In this document: positions 34,738-44,688 of the stretch, piece by piece | Layout: each line of letters starts with the position of its first letter | How positions within the stretch are numbered: position 1 is the first letter of the stretch | Assembly (NCBI RefSeq): GCF_003986955.1 | Contig: NZ_PIPN01000007.1 | Location: 27,586-91,585, forward strand | Direction: 5' to 3' | DNA length: 64,000 bases | From: Aliidiomarina sedimenti | Lineage (GTDB): Bacteria > Pseudomonadota > Gammaproteobacteria > Enterobacterales > Alteromonadaceae | Notes under the pieces: model-generated | Seen by the model: the letters and a program-made list of their open reading frames with translations, nothing else | Databases searched by the model: none | What the model was told of the DNA's origin: nothing | Position numbers and translations under genes: made by a program

Positions 34738-37047
34738 TTAGCCACCGAACAGGCGCTGCAGCCAGTTCGGTTCATCGTCATCCTCTTCATCGTCTTCATT
34801 ACCTGCGCAGCGCCCATTAGCCGGCTCACGGTACTGATGACTAGGCAGACGTAACGCTCCGCCGCATTCCAGGCCCACTGGCAGGCCGCTAAGACGGTCG
34901 AATGCACCTGTGCTAAGTGTCGCCGGCAGGGTTCTCTGCAATGGCTCAACACCGGTCTGGTTCCACAAATCAGCAGCGACCAGCAAGGCACCATTACTGC
35001 CAGTCAAGCCTATCGGTTGATTGTCATCCCGGCCTAACCAGACCGTGGTTAATAAACGGTCGTCGAAGGAAACAAACCAGCTGTCACGCAGCTCATTGGT
35101 CGAACCCGTTTTGCCTGCAAGTCCTGTTTCACCGACCATGGTGGTTAACGCGCGGGCGGTGCCTTCCTGCACCACCCCTTGTAACGCAAAGGTATTCAGG
35201 TAGGCGCTGGTTTCGGTAAAAACCCGCTGTGCACGTCGTTGCTGTCGGTATAGCTGTTGGCCCCAGTGAGTAGAAACGGCTTCAATACTGGTTAATCGCT
35301 GTTGTTCACCGCGATTCGCCAGCACACTGTAGATCTGGCTAACCTCGACAGGGGACATGTCCACCGCACCTAACAGCAGCGACGGATACGCGTGAGTGCC
35401 GGTGGCAAAGCCTGCATTGTACAGCCGCTCTCGCACTTGCCCGACACCTATATCCATGCCAACACGGATAGCCGGCACATTACGTGACTCTATATAACTC
35501 TGATACAGTGTCACCGGCCCTTTGAACTCGCCATCAAAGTTGCGTGGCGTCCATTCCCGATCACGTTCATCTATCAAGGTTAACGGACTGTCATCGATCA
35601 GCGTTTCGAGCCGATAAGAAGCGGGATCTTCCAACGCCAGGGTGTAGGTAAAAGGTTTAATCAATGAGCCAATCGGTCGCTTGGCGTCAAGCGCACGGTT
35701 GAAACCGCCAGTGGTGTCACCTGCAGTCCCTGCCAATGCCCGTATCACGCCTTGCTGATGGTCACTGACCACAATAGCGCCTTCCAACTCGGCGACATCA
35801 ACCCGCCCGCCACGACGCTGAAGTGCTTGCTCTGCCTGTGCCTGCAAATAAGGGTCGAGGTGAGTAAACACTCGCAAACCGGTTTGCTGCCACTCGCGAC
35901 CGGGAACCAGCTGACGCAGCTCGCGTTGCACCAGGTCGACATAATCAGGTCGGTCGCCGAGTACCAGGCGCGAACTTTCACGACGCAAGAGCGGAGCATC
36001 CAGTGCAGCCAGATAGTGGACCTGGGAAATTAACTGTTTCTCGTACATCAGTCGCAATACGACTTCGCGTCGCTTTATTGCATTCTCGGGCTGGCGTCGC
36101 GGGTCATACAGACTTGGTCCTTTGACCATTCCGACCAGCAACGCAATTTCAGCAGCGCTCAAATCCTCAACCGCTTTGCCGAAAAAGTACTGCGAAGCCA
36201 GCCCCACACCATGAATAGCATGCCCCCGATCCTGGCCAAAGTAGACCTCGTTAAAGTAGGCTTCGAGGATTTCGTCTTTGCTAAAGCGGTAGTCCAGGCT
36301 CAACGCCATCAAGGCTTCCTTGAACTTTCGACTGAGGTTCTGAGCCCGGCTTAAGTACATGTTTTTGACCAGTTGCTGGGTCAGGGTACTGCCTCCCTGC
36401 ACCGTCCGCCCTGCAGCCAGGTTCGCCATGGCAGCACGGATAATGGCGGTGGGTTTGACGCCGAGGTGGGAATAAAAGTCCTGATCCTCAACCAGGAGCA
36501 AGGTGTCCTGCATTAACTGCGGTACTTCCTCGAGGCTAACCAGCAATCTGTCTTCACCACTGTCAGCGGCAAAACGACCAATCAACTGGGGCTCCAGACG
36601 GGCTTGTTCAAGTGGCTGCTGTGACGGCCAGGCCAACACATCGGTCAGCCGGGAACCCTCGAACTGCAGCAACAAACGCTGACTAGGTTCAAAGCCATCA
36701 GCAAAGTCAAATGCGCGACGATGGAGTAAAATTGCGTTGTCGCGGGCGTTGTATTCACCTTGGTCACGCGCTCCCGGCGAGCTGGTGTATTCCAGGGCAC
36801 GCAGCTCGGCTTCCACGCGTTGGCGGGTCAGACTACCCGGGGTAAGATTCAGCGCCCGGCTATACAATAGCGCCGGCGCCTGGTAGCGATTTTGCTCAAA
36901 GCGTTCACTGACCACGCCATCCAGATACACCGCATAAAACAGCAACAGAATCGAGCCCGCCAGTGCCAGCTTAACCAGTAGCCAGGCTACGGTACGCATT
37001 GACAGTTGCCATTTGGGTGCCTTTTTCGTATTACCTTTAGCTGCCAT
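34738..37047 (-). CDS. mrcB: Penicillin-binding protein 1B
   Basis: PBP1B polymerises and crosslinks peptidoglycan as a bifunctional class A enzyme. The 769-residue protein has a short cytoplasmic tail, a transmembrane helix (about residues 25-45), a UB2H-like regulatory domain (about 55-150), a GT51 glycosyltransferase with catalytic E187 in EDQDFYSHLG, and a transpeptidase with S461 in SLIKPF, an SRN motif and KTGSTN. A longer in-frame start exists, but AAGG before the ATG at 37045-37047 and the lysine-rich tail favour this one. The start overlaps the end of hrpB by 11 bases, the same order as in E. coli. Confidence 0.95.
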   Translation of the reverse strand: MAAKGNTKKAPKWQLSMRTVAWLLVKLALAGSILLLFYAVYLDGVVSERFEQNRYQAPALLYSRALNLTPGSLTRQRVEAELRALEYTSSPGARDQGEYNARDNAILLHRRAFDFADGFEPSQRLLLQFEGSRLTDVLAWPSQQPLEQARLEPQLIGRFAADSGEDRLLVSLEEVPQLMQDTLLLVEDQDFYSHLGVKPTAIIRAAMANLAAGRTVQGGSTLTQQLVKNMYLSRAQNLSRKFKEALMALSLDYRFSKDEILEAYFNEVYFGQDRGHAIHGVGLASQYFFGKAVEDLSAAEIALLVGMVKGPSLYDPRRQPENAIKRREVVLRLMYEKQLISQVHYLAALDAPLLRRESSRLVLGDRPDYVDLVQRELRQLVPGREWQQTGLRVFTHLDPYLQAQAEQALQRRGGRVDVAELEGAIVVSDHQQGVIRALAGTAGDTTGGFNRALDAKRPIGSLIKPFTYTLALEDPASYRLETLIDDSPLTLIDERDREWTPRNFDGEFKGPVTLYQSYIESRNVPAIRVGMDIGVGQVRERLYNAGFATGTHAYPSLLLGAVDMSPVEVSQIYSVLANRGEQQRLTSIEAVSTHWGQQLYRQQRRAQRVFTETSAYLNTFALQGVVQEGTARALTTMVGETGLAGKTGSTNELRDSWFVSFDDRLLTTVWLGRDDNQPIGLTGSNGALLVAADLWNQTGVEPLQRTLPATLSTGAFDRLSGLPVGLECGGALRLPSHQYREPANGRCAGNEDDEEDDDEPNWLQRLFGG

Positions 37048-39511
37048 GCAGAGCCTTTTTTGTGAGGTGAGTAGCGGTGGCAACCGCTGGATTTTCTGGC
37101 CATGGATGTTTTGGATAACGCCCGCGCATTTCTTTGCGCACTTGCTGGTATGCTCCCTGCCAGAAGGCAGTCAGATCCGTGGTTCTGGCTAACGGGCGGG
37201 CCGCAGGCGACAATAAATCAAAACAAAGGGGAATGCTGCCATCCGCCAGTTGAGGCGATTCGGAGAGTCCGAAGACCTCCTGTAATTTGAGGCTGACCAG
37301 GGCACTGCCATCGGCTTGATAGGAAATCCGGTGACGGCGGCCACTTGGCGCCTGCCAGTCGGTTGGTAACTGGGTCTGTAAACGTTGCTGGGCGGCGTAG
37401 TCGAGTGTGTTTAACAAGGCCTGCGCCGGCACCCAGGCCTGCAACTGCTGGCGACTGCGTATGGCATTCCAGTACGGCGCCGCCCAAACCTCGAGGGTTG
37501 CCAGCAACTCCACACCGCTATATGCATTGCTGTCGCCCTGCAAACCGGCGAATAACTGCAACCGACGCAAGGTTTGCTGGCTGGCATCGTTCCAGTTCAG
37601 ATACTCGAGCCCCTGGTTTCTTACCTGATCCAGCAACGCATTGAGCCATTGTTGCGCAGACGGTGACTCTCGGAGCGCTTTACGCTCTAGTTCCAATGCG
37701 CCAAAGCGGGTGACTTGCTCTAAATACAAGCCGCCCCGTTCACCGCGCCAGCTCAGTTCCGTGGCTGTTTCAGTTGCTTTGTCACCAGCGCCGCGCAAAA
37801 ACCCGTCGAGCTGAGTTTGCGTCAGCGGCAGGCATTGGCGGATAACGCCATTATTGCGTGCCTGGTGAAACGAGACGTCAGTAACCAACAGCCAGTCGAC
37901 CTCTTTAAAACTGGTCGCCTGACGTGGTTCAGCCCATTCCACTCCAGCGCCACTGGCCAGCTGGAACAGATCGCTGTCCGGCCGACGTCGCGCCAGCCCG
38001 AGCGGTTGATACGCAAACACACACTCCGCTAACACCGCTGCATCAATATGCTGGATGGGCTTTGTATTTAAACTGCGGCACCATTTAGCATAGCGACGAT
38101 GAGTGCGCGGGTAATTGGCTGGCTTTTGCAGAATGGTTTCGAGTGCATCAACCAGATTAAGGCTGCTCGCCTCCTGCTCTTCCTGGTTCGCTACCAAAAG
38201 AACGGCGGTACTGCGCGTTGCATCCGCCTGGTTCTGAACCTTAAACAACAGACTGGCATTGGCCGTATCGGTCGCGAATTCAGCCACCGCATGGCCTTCA
38301 GCTGTTGCTTGTTGCCCGCATAATAATCCCTGCCGTTGCAGCTGTTGACGAGCGCTGTCCAGGTGTCCCTGGTTCGGCGCGGTAAACCATGCCATGTCGT
38401 CGACCTGGCTTCCCCACACCGCAATCTGCAATACCAGATCGCTCAGATCCTGTTGCTCTATATCGGCCGGCCGATACTCGGCCATCGCTTGCAAGTCACT
38501 CGGCTGATAAATACGAATACACTGCCCCGGGCCAGTACGCCCGGCACGTCCCGCGCGTTGCACTGCAGCGGCGCGGGCAATTCGTTTGGTCACTAATTCA
38601 GTAGCCTGGTATTTGGGCCGATACACCGCCTGCCGTTCGCGGCCAGTATCGATGACCGTATCAATCCCCTCAATGGTCAAACTTGTCTCGGCAATATTGG
38701 TCGCCAAGATAACCCTCGGCTGGCCCTCAGCTGCTAGTGCCGCTTGTTGCTGCTGCACATTGAGCGCACCGTGCAATGGCACCACACTGGCCCCATTGAG
38801 GTCACCGAGCAGGTTCTGCAAATGACGGATCTCACCCTGCCCCGGCACAAAGACCAGTGTACCCTGCGCACCTTGTGCAACCACCTGACGAATGACCTGT
38901 GCTGTTTTATCAAGGTAGTTCTGCTCCCGCGACGGCGCCTGGTAACTGATCGAAATATCGTACTGTCGACCATCGCTTTGCAGCACGGCGGCCGGGGTTT
39001 CATGCTCAGCCAGCCAGTCCGCCAATGCCTGTGCGGGCAAGGTCGCAGACATCACCAACAAATTTAAGGCAGGTCGTAATTGCCGGCTTTCAAGAAGCAG
39101 TGCCAGCCCCAGATCACTTTGCAGGTTGCGTTCGTGAAACTCATCGAAGATAACCCCGTGGTATGCGTCAAGCGTCGGGTCCTGCTGTAACATGCGGGTC
39201 AGTATGCCTTCAGTCACCACCAGTAACCGGGTCGCTTTACTGTGCTTGCCCTGCTGCCGGATCTGGTAACCGATTTGTTGCCCTACTGGCTCACCCAACT
39301 GAGCGGCAAGATAGGTCGCAATACTAAGCGCTGCTATTCGTCTTGGCTGCACCAGTAACCAGCGCTGTTGCGGGTGGTGCTGCAACAGATGCAACGGCAG
39401 TGCGGTCGACTTACCGGCACCCGGTGGAGCCTGCAGCACAACGGCCTGTTCACTCAACAGAGTGCTCAGTTGGGGAAGAATTGATAACACAGGTAACGGG
39501 GCTTGTTGCAT
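37037..39511 (-). CDS. hrpB: ATP-dependent helicase HrpB
   Basis: HrpB is a DEAH-box-type RNA helicase whose cellular role in E. coli is still unclear. The 824-residue protein starts LPVLSILPQLSTLL and has Walker A APPGAGKSTALPL, the DEFH box in VIFDEFHERNLQSDL, SATLP, TNIAETSLTIEGI and the motif VI run QRAGRAGRTGPG, followed by the HrpB-specific C-terminal region. No convincing ribosome binding site precedes the ATG at 39509-39511. It is upstream of and overlaps mrcB. A pepB terminator lies just upstream. Confidence 0.94.
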   Translation of the reverse strand: MQQAPLPVLSILPQLSTLLSEQAVVLQAPPGAGKSTALPLHLLQHHPQQRWLLVQPRRIAALSIATYLAAQLGEPVGQQIGYQIRQQGKHSKATRLLVVTEGILTRMLQQDPTLDAYHGVIFDEFHERNLQSDLGLALLLESRQLRPALNLLVMSATLPAQALADWLAEHETPAAVLQSDGRQYDISISYQAPSREQNYLDKTAQVIRQVVAQGAQGTLVFVPGQGEIRHLQNLLGDLNGASVVPLHGALNVQQQQAALAAEGQPRVILATNIAETSLTIEGIDTVIDTGRERQAVYRPKYQATELVTKRIARAAAVQRAGRAGRTGPGQCIRIYQPSDLQAMAEYRPADIEQQDLSDLVLQIAVWGSQVDDMAWFTAPNQGHLDSARQQLQRQGLLCGQQATAEGHAVAEFATDTANASLLFKVQNQADATRSTAVLLVANQEEQEASSLNLVDALETILQKPANYPRTHRRYAKWCRSLNTKPIQHIDAAVLAECVFAYQPLGLARRRPDSDLFQLASGAGVEWAEPRQATSFKEVDWLLVTDVSFHQARNNGVIRQCLPLTQTQLDGFLRGAGDKATETATELSWRGERGGLYLEQVTRFGALELERKALRESPSAQQWLNALLDQVRNQGLEYLNWNDASQQTLRRLQLFAGLQGDSNAYSGVELLATLEVWAAPYWNAIRSRQQLQAWVPAQALLNTLDYAAQQRLQTQLPTDWQAPSGRRHRISYQADGSALVSLKLQEVFGLSESPQLADGSIPLCFDLLSPAARPLARTTDLTAFWQGAYQQVRKEMRGRYPKHPWPENPAVATATHLTKKALHGS

Positions 39512-39526
39512 AGCGCTATTTTGCCA

Positions 39527-39564
39527 TAAAAAACGCCACGGAGGATGGTTCCAGCGTGGCGTTT
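39527..39564 (-). terminator. Intrinsic terminator after pepB
   Basis: AAACGCCACG (39531-39540) pairs with CGTGGCGTTT (39555-39564) around a 14-base loop, and on the minus strand a run of T follows. It separates pepB from hrpB. Confidence 0.85.
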
Positions 39565-39594
39565 GCTTAAATATTTTGTAAGTTACTGAGCTAT

Positions 39595-40893
39595 TCAGTC
39601 ATCCAGCAGGGTGCGGGCAATGGTACGTATGCCCAGACCAGTGGCGCCGGCGTTGAACAGTTTTTCGCCTTCTTTGCGGTACGCCGCTGCTAAATCAAAG
39701 TGCAACCAGTTGGCTCCGTCGTTCGGCGCAAAACGCAGCAGGAAACCGGCTGCATTACTGGCGCCACCTGCACCACCGCCCTTGACCGGACGGCTGTTCG
39801 CAGTATCGGCAAAGTTCGACGGGCACTGGTCTTTATGCCACGGCGCTAATGGTAAGCGCCAAAGCAGTTCGTTCTCCGCGCTGGCCGCCTGCAGTGCCCG
39901 ATTGGCATAGGCGTCATCTACGGCAAACAAGGCATTGTATTCCTGACCGACCGCGACCTGCGCCGCCCCGGTCAAGGTCGCCGCATCAATAATGCGTTTC
40001 GCGCCCATCTCACCCGCTGCCAGCAGGCCGTCCGCTAACACCAGTCGCCCTTCGGCATCGGTATTGAAAATTTCGACGGTTTGGCCATTTTTATAGGTGA
40101 TAATATCGCCTAGCTTATACGCGGTACCGTCAATCAGGTTTTCTGCACAGCACAAAATCAATGTAACCCGCTTTTTCAGGCCTCGTTGAATCGCCAGTGC
40201 CAGTGCGCCAGCAACCGTCGCCGCTCCACCCATGTCGCATTTCATCGCGATCATACCTTCGCTTGGCTTGATGCTATAACCGCCGCTATCAAAGGTAATA
40301 CCTTTACCAATCAAAGCAGTATCCACTTCAGCATCGGCATCACCCGTTGGGTTGAAATCAAGCTGAAGCATGGTCGGTCTGTGCATGCTGGCACGGCCAA
40401 CCGTGTGAATTCCCATCCAGCCATCGGCCAGCAATTCTTCTTCGCGCAGCAAGCGATAGCTGACCGCGTCGCCACCGATGCTTTTCAATTTATCAATAAC
40501 CCGGGTACACAGTGATTCAGGGTAAATATCCTGCGGCGGTAAATTGACCAGTTCGCGGGCCCAGGCCACCGTGTCATACATCGCCTGAAGTTGCTCGGCG
40601 ACGCCCACGTCATCCGTCGACCAGCGAATTTCATTGCGCTTTTTCGGGTCGACAAACCCTTGAGCCAGCGCCCACTGACGCTCCAGCGTCCAGCCTTGCC
40701 CGGTCGCTTCAATGGTGCCTACGCCGGCCTGATCTAATTTGCGCCCAGCCTGCTGAATACTACGCAGCATCTGGCCTTCGTCCTGCTCGGCGACAATCGC
40801 AAAACCCTGTTCATTAAAAAAGCTGCCACCCTGCCCTTTATACGCGGCAGGCAAACCCTCTGTGGTTAAACGTACTTGTACTGCGCTAGACAT
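39595..40893 (-). CDS. pepB: Peptidase B (M17 leucyl aminopeptidase family)
   Basis: PepB is a broad-specificity cytosolic aminopeptidase with a two-metal site. The 432-residue protein has the M17 signatures IGKGITFDSGGYSIKPSEGM and NTDAEGRLVLADGL, with the other metal ligand in KCDMGGAA. The length fits PepB rather than the longer PepA. A frame open further upstream would add about 67 residues that resemble no M17 N-terminus; GGAGA eight bases before the ATG at 40891-40893 decides the start. It is divergent from sfsA across about 100 bp, which holds a GCCTCAT/ATGAGGC inverted repeat (40922-40953). Confidence 0.93.
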   Translation of the reverse strand: MSSAVQVRLTTEGLPAAYKGQGGSFFNEQGFAIVAEQDEGQMLRSIQQAGRKLDQAGVGTIEATGQGWTLERQWALAQGFVDPKKRNEIRWSTDDVGVAEQLQAMYDTVAWARELVNLPPQDIYPESLCTRVIDKLKSIGGDAVSYRLLREEELLADGWMGIHTVGRASMHRPTMLQLDFNPTGDADAEVDTALIGKGITFDSGGYSIKPSEGMIAMKCDMGGAATVAGALALAIQRGLKKRVTLILCCAENLIDGTAYKLGDIITYKNGQTVEIFNTDAEGRLVLADGLLAAGEMGAKRIIDAATLTGAAQVAVGQEYNALFAVDDAYANRALQAASAENELLWRLPLAPWHKDQCPSNFADTANSRPVKGGGAGGASNAAGFLLRFAPNDGANWLHFDLAAAYRKEGEKLFNAGATGLGIRTIARTLLDD

Positions 40894-40992
40894 AATTTTG
40901 TTCTCCAAGTATGTTGCTTTGGCCTCATCGTCGATCCGAAACTGGCATGAGGCAACGAAATAACTCAACACTACACTACAAAGTGACCGATA

Positions 40993-41721
40993 ATGCAATT
41001 TCAACCCGCCCTGCAACGCGCAACGCTTGAGCGCCGTTATAAACGGTTTCTTGCCGATGTGATAACTGAAGACGGTCAACGGCTGACCATCCACTGCCCC
41101 AATACCGGTGCAATGACGGGCTGTGCTGAACCTGGTTATGAAGTCTGGTACAGCACATCGGATAATGCCAAACGAAAGTACCCCAACACCTGGGAACTAA
41201 GCCGGACCCCAGACCACGACTTCATCGTTATTAATACGCAACGTGCAAACCAGATCGCTGAGCAAGCGATTCAACAGAACTGTCTTCCTAAATTAACCGG
41301 CTATCAGAGTTTGCGCCGTGAAGTTCGCTATGGGGAAGAGCGTAGTCGTGTTGATTTATTTCTCGAGCAGCACCAAGGCGGCAAAGCGGAGTGCTTTATC
41401 GAAGTAAAGAGCGTCACCCTGAACGAGCACGGATGCGGGTATTTTCCGGATGCGGTGACCACCCGCGGACAAAAACACCTGCGCGAATTACAAGCCATGG
41501 TTGCAGCCGGGTATCGTGCCGCCCTGCTTTTTGTGGTTGGCCACAGTGGCATTAACAAAGTAAAGCCGGCAGCACATATTGATCCTCTTTATGCACAACT
41601 CTGTATTCAAGCCCAACAACATGGCGTTGAACTGTATGCACTTAGTTGTCAAATCAGTGCGCAAGGAATCGAACCTGGTGAACCCATGACAGTTGAATTG
41701 CCACAAATCGGACCTATATAA
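40993..41721 (+). CDS. sfsA: Sugar fermentation stimulation protein homolog SfsA
   Basis: SfsA is a conserved protein originally linked to maltose gene expression in E. coli; the family has a nuclease-like fold and an uncertain role. The 242-residue protein carries the expected motifs: [17 protein letters not shown] start ([13 protein letters not shown]), [24 protein letters not shown], and the PD-(D/E)XK-like core FIEVKSVTL, then [16 protein letters not shown]. The ribosome binding site is weak. It is followed by dksA, as in E. coli. Confidence 0.95.
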   Translation: MQFQPALQRATLERRYKRFLADVITEDGQRLTIHCPNTGAMTGCAEPGYEVWYSTSDNAKRKYPNTWELSRTPDHDFIVINTQRANQIAEQAIQQNCLPKLTGYQSLRREVRYGEERSRVDLFLEQHQGGKAECFIEVKSVTLNEHGCGYFPDAVTTRGQKHLRELQAMVAAGYRAALLFVVGHSGINKVKPAAHIDPLYAQLCIQAQQHGVELYALSCQISAQGIEPGEPMTVELPQIGPI

Positions 41722-41738
41722 GGGAGTGGTGCTTTCAA

Positions 41739-41767
41739 TTGCACCCGATTTGGTATTCTGGTATACA
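41739..41767 (+). promoter_or_regulatory. Predicted extended -10 promoter for dksA
   Basis: TTGCAC (41739-41744) and TATACA (41762-41767) are 17 bases apart. A TGG immediately before the -10 hexamer makes it an extended -10 element. Transcription would begin about 45 bases before the dksA ATG. Confidence 0.5.
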
Positions 41768-41816
41768 TGTCCGACTTTTTTTAGCACAGATGCATTGCCT
41801 CACAGAGGAGAACACT

Positions 41817-42269
41817 ATGGCCGCCACAAAGGAACGAAAAGCGCACGGTATTATTGCGCAAGCGGGCTTACAGCCTTACCAGGAAGAAACTGGTGAAGAG
41901 TACATGAATGAGGCGCAACGCAACCATTTCCGTAAGATTCTGGAAACATGGCGTAATCAGTTACGGGAAGAAGTCGACCGCACCGTTGGTCATCTGAAGG
42001 AAGAAGCGAATAACCACGCGGACCCTGTCGATCGTGCAGCGCAGGAAGAAGAGTTTGCAATCGAGTTGCGTACCCGCGACCGCGAGCGCAAATTGATTAA
42101 GAAAATTGAAAAGACACTGGAAGCCATTGAGCGTGACGATTTCGGCTATTGTGATTCATGCGGCATCGAAATCGGTATTCAGCGTTTGGAAGCTCGACCG
42201 ACTGCCGACCTTTGTATTGACTGCAAAAGCCTGGCCGAAATTCGCGAGAAGCAAATGAGAGGCGCATAA
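41817..42269 (+). CDS. dksA: RNA polymerase-binding transcription factor DksA
   Basis: DksA enters the RNA polymerase secondary channel and works with ppGpp to control rRNA and biosynthetic promoters. The 150-residue protein has the long coiled coil with the acidic tip intact ([12 protein letters not shown], both functional Asp present) and the four-cysteine zinc finger CDSCG...CIDCK. The frame is open for 26 codons upstream, but AGAGGAG six bases before the ATG at 41817 fixes the start. An extended -10 promoter lies in the gap after sfsA. gluQ follows in the conserved order. Confidence 0.97.
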   Translation: MAATKERKAHGIIAQAGLQPYQEETGEEYMNEAQRNHFRKILETWRNQLREEVDRTVGHLKEEANNHADPVDRAAQEEEFAIELRTRDRERKLIKKIEKTLEAIERDDFGYCDSCGIEIGIQRLEARPTADLCIDCKSLAEIREKQMRGA

Positions 42270-42309
42270 GCCACGTTTTTCTAAAGCGAGCAGCGTGGAG
42301 ACTGCCACT

Positions 42310-43203
42310 ATGGTCTCTTCAAACAGTGATACCAACTATCGGGGTCGTTTTGCGCCCTCGCCTTCGGGCCCGCTTCATGCGGGCTCTTTAATTGCTGCTC
42401 TGGGCAGTTACCTGGACGCTCGCGCCGCTGACGGACAGTGGCTGGTTCGAATCGAAGACATAGACCCGCCGCGGGAAGTGCCCGGAGCGGATGCTGTGAT
42501 CCTCTCCCAGCTGGAGGCTCACGGCCTGCACTGGGACGGTCCCGTTCGCTACCAAAGCCAGCAACATGACCTCTACCAACGCCATCTGGATGACTTGCAT
42601 CGTGCAGGTCTGCTCTACGCCTGTGACTGCACCCGCAAACAAATTAAAGCCCGCGCGCCCTACTACACTGGCTTTTGCCGTAGTCGCGGCTTAGCCTTCG
42701 AGCAGAACGCGTTGCGCTTTTTCAACCAAAATCCGGTTACCACCTTGCACGACCGTTTTCATGGTTCCGTCACGGTGCAAGCGGACTGGGCAGGAGAAGA
42801 CTTCATCCTGCGCCGGCGCGATGGACTCTGGGCCTATCAGCTAGCCGTGGTCAGTGACGACCGCGAACAAGGGATCACCGACATCGTGCGGGGAAGCGAC
42901 CTGCTCACCCCGACCGCCTGGCAGCTGACCCTGTGGCAAGCGTTAAACCAGGTTCAGCAACGTACAGTAAGGCTGCCACGGCTTGCTCACCTGCCATTGG
43001 TGCTAGGTCCGGACGGGCGTAAACTTAGTAAACAGAATTACGCGCCAGCCATTGACAATAACCAGGCCGCAGCCAACCTGACCCGTGCCATTGGCTTTCT
43101 GGGTATGCACTTACCAACCGATTTAGCGGGCGCAGCTGTCGAATTACAACTGGACTGGGCGCAAGCGAAATGGCCGTCCCATGTTGAAAATTTCACCGTT
43201 TGA
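42310..43203 (+). CDS. gluQ: Glutamyl-Q tRNA(Asp) synthetase
   Basis: GluQ-RS attaches glutamate to queuosine at position 34 of tRNA-Asp; it is a truncated GluRS that lacks the anticodon-binding domain. The 297-residue protein has the HIGH-like FAPSPSGPLHAGSL, the zinc-type cysteines in YACDCTRKQ and TGFCRSRG, and the KMSKS-like KLSKQN. A GTG at 42295 would add five residues, but the GTGGAG there is better read as the ribosome binding site of the ATG at 42310. It is 40 bp after dksA, as in E. coli. Confidence 0.93.
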   Translation: MVSSNSDTNYRGRFAPSPSGPLHAGSLIAALGSYLDARAADGQWLVRIEDIDPPREVPGADAVILSQLEAHGLHWDGPVRYQSQQHDLYQRHLDDLHRAGLLYACDCTRKQIKARAPYYTGFCRSRGLAFEQNALRFFNQNPVTTLHDRFHGSVTVQADWAGEDFILRRRDGLWAYQLAVVSDDREQGITDIVRGSDLLTPTAWQLTLWQALNQVQQRTVRLPRLAHLPLVLGPDGRKLSKQNYAPAIDNNQAAANLTRAIGFLGMHLPTDLAGAAVELQLDWAQAKWPSHVENFTV

Positions 43204-43255
43204 TTCTCATTTTTGTCAACTTGGTATATCATCGGCGCCAATTTCCTAACTTAGT

Positions 43256-44686
43256 ATGATCCGGAGTTCAGCCATTATTAAGCGAATCGTGCAGTTTGCT
43301 CGTCAGGTACTGCCTTCCCAAGCATCGGCTCCAGGCCGTTCAACATTAAGCCAACCCATTGTGATTCCTCGTGATAAGCACAATATTTCCCGCGCTCAGG
43401 TCTCAGAGAACGCGCTGAAAGTGCTGTATCGACTGCACAAGGGTGGTTTTGATGCCTACCTGGTAGGTGGCTGTGTGCGCGACTTATTACTGGGCCTTGA
43501 GCCTAAAGATTTCGACGTCGCCACCAACGCCAGTCCGGAGCAGATCAAATCCCTGTTCAGCAACTGCCGCCTGATCGGTCGTCGCTTCCGCCTCGCCCAT
43601 GTCGTCTTTGGCCGCGATGTCATCGAAGTTGCTACTTTCCGTGGCCATCACCCGGACGAAGATGCAGGCAATCCCAAAGGGCATAGTAAACAAAGTAAAG
43701 AAGGTTTGTTGCTGCGTGATAACGTCTACGGAAGCATTGAAGAAGATGCCCAGCGCCGTGATTTCACCGTCAATGCCATGTATTACTCCATCGCCGATTT
43801 TGCAATTTACGATTTCGCCAACGGGGTAAAAGACCTGGAAGCAGGCGTGTTACGGCTGATCGGTGATCCTGAGACCCGCTATCGTGAAGACCCGGTGCGC
43901 ATGCTCCGGGCAATTCGCTTCGCGACTAAGCTTGGCCTTCGTATCGAAGACAGCAGCCGCGTGCCTATTGCCAAACTGGCTCACTTGCTCGACAACATTC
44001 CGCCGGCTCGTTTGTTTGAAGAATTTCTTAAACTATTTCTGCATGGAAAAGCGGAAGCGAACTTCCTCGGTCTGTATGAATACGGTTTGTTCGGATACTT
44101 CGTCCCGCAACTAAAAAGCGCGCTGAAAAATGCGGACAGCTTCGAGTACCGTATGGTCCATCAGCTGTTCAAGGACACCGATACGCGCATCAACGGAGGC
44201 AAAGGGGTCACCCCGGCGTACCTCTTTGCTGCGCTTTTGTGGTACCCGGTCAATGCCCATGCGGAACAGCTTGCTCAGGAAGGTGGTCTGGCAGAATACG
44301 ACGCCTTACAAATCGCCGCAGCGGACGTCGTTGCGAAGCAGTCGCGCAGTATTGCCATCCCGAAACGTTTTAGTTTGCCCGCTCGCGACATCTGGGCGTT
44401 GCAACATCGATTGCAACAAACGCAGCCTCGCAAAGCCGAGCGGCTGCTTACCCACCCCAAATTCCGCGCGGGGTACGACTTCCTGTTACTGCGTAGCCAT
44501 ATCGAAGGGGACGCGGAACTTGCCTCGCTGGGTCAGTTCTGGACTGAGTTTCAGAAAGGTAAAGAGGTCGGTGGCGCACCGACACGGCAGGCTCGTGGGC
44601 CTGGTGCAAGGAATGCCGAAGACGCGCCTAAGCGCCGCCGTCGTCCGCGCCGCCGTAAGCCTGCAGACAAACCTCAGGATAGTTAA
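43256..44686 (+). CDS. pcnB: Poly(A) polymerase I
   Basis: PcnB adds poly(A) tails that mark RNAs for decay. The 476-residue protein has a variable basic N-terminus, then VIPRDKHNISRAQVSENALKV (landmark IPRDKHNIS), the nucleotidyltransferase signature YLVGGCVRDLLLG with PKDFDVATNA (catalytic DxD), IEEDAQRRDFTVNAM and DIPPARLFEE-like NIPPARLFEEFLK. The C-terminal tail is strongly basic (KRRRRPRRRKPADK), typical of this enzyme and unlike CCA-adding relatives. The ATG has only a weak ribosome binding site. folK follows two bases after the stop. Confidence 0.96.
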   Translation: MIRSSAIIKRIVQFARQVLPSQASAPGRSTLSQPIVIPRDKHNISRAQVSENALKVLYRLHKGGFDAYLVGGCVRDLLLGLEPKDFDVATNASPEQIKSLFSNCRLIGRRFRLAHVVFGRDVIEVATFRGHHPDEDAGNPKGHSKQSKEGLLLRDNVYGSIEEDAQRRDFTVNAMYYSIADFAIYDFANGVKDLEAGVLRLIGDPETRYREDPVRMLRAIRFATKLGLRIEDSSRVPIAKLAHLLDNIPPARLFEEFLKLFLHGKAEANFLGLYEYGLFGYFVPQLKSALKNADSFEYRMVHQLFKDTDTRINGGKGVTPAYLFAALLWYPVNAHAEQLAQEGGLAEYDALQIAAADVVAKQSRSIAIPKRFSLPARDIWALQHRLQQTQPRKAERLLTHPKFRAGYDFLLLRSHIEGDAELASLGQFWTEFQKGKEVGGAPTRQARGPGARNAEDAPKRRRRPRRRKPADKPQDS

Positions 44687-44688
44687 GC

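Noticed and set aside
40922..40953. GCCTCAT/ATGAGGC inverted repeat between pepB and sfsA as a regulator site
   Set aside because: Seven-base arms with an 18-base spacer and no match to a known operator; recorded in the pepB entry only.
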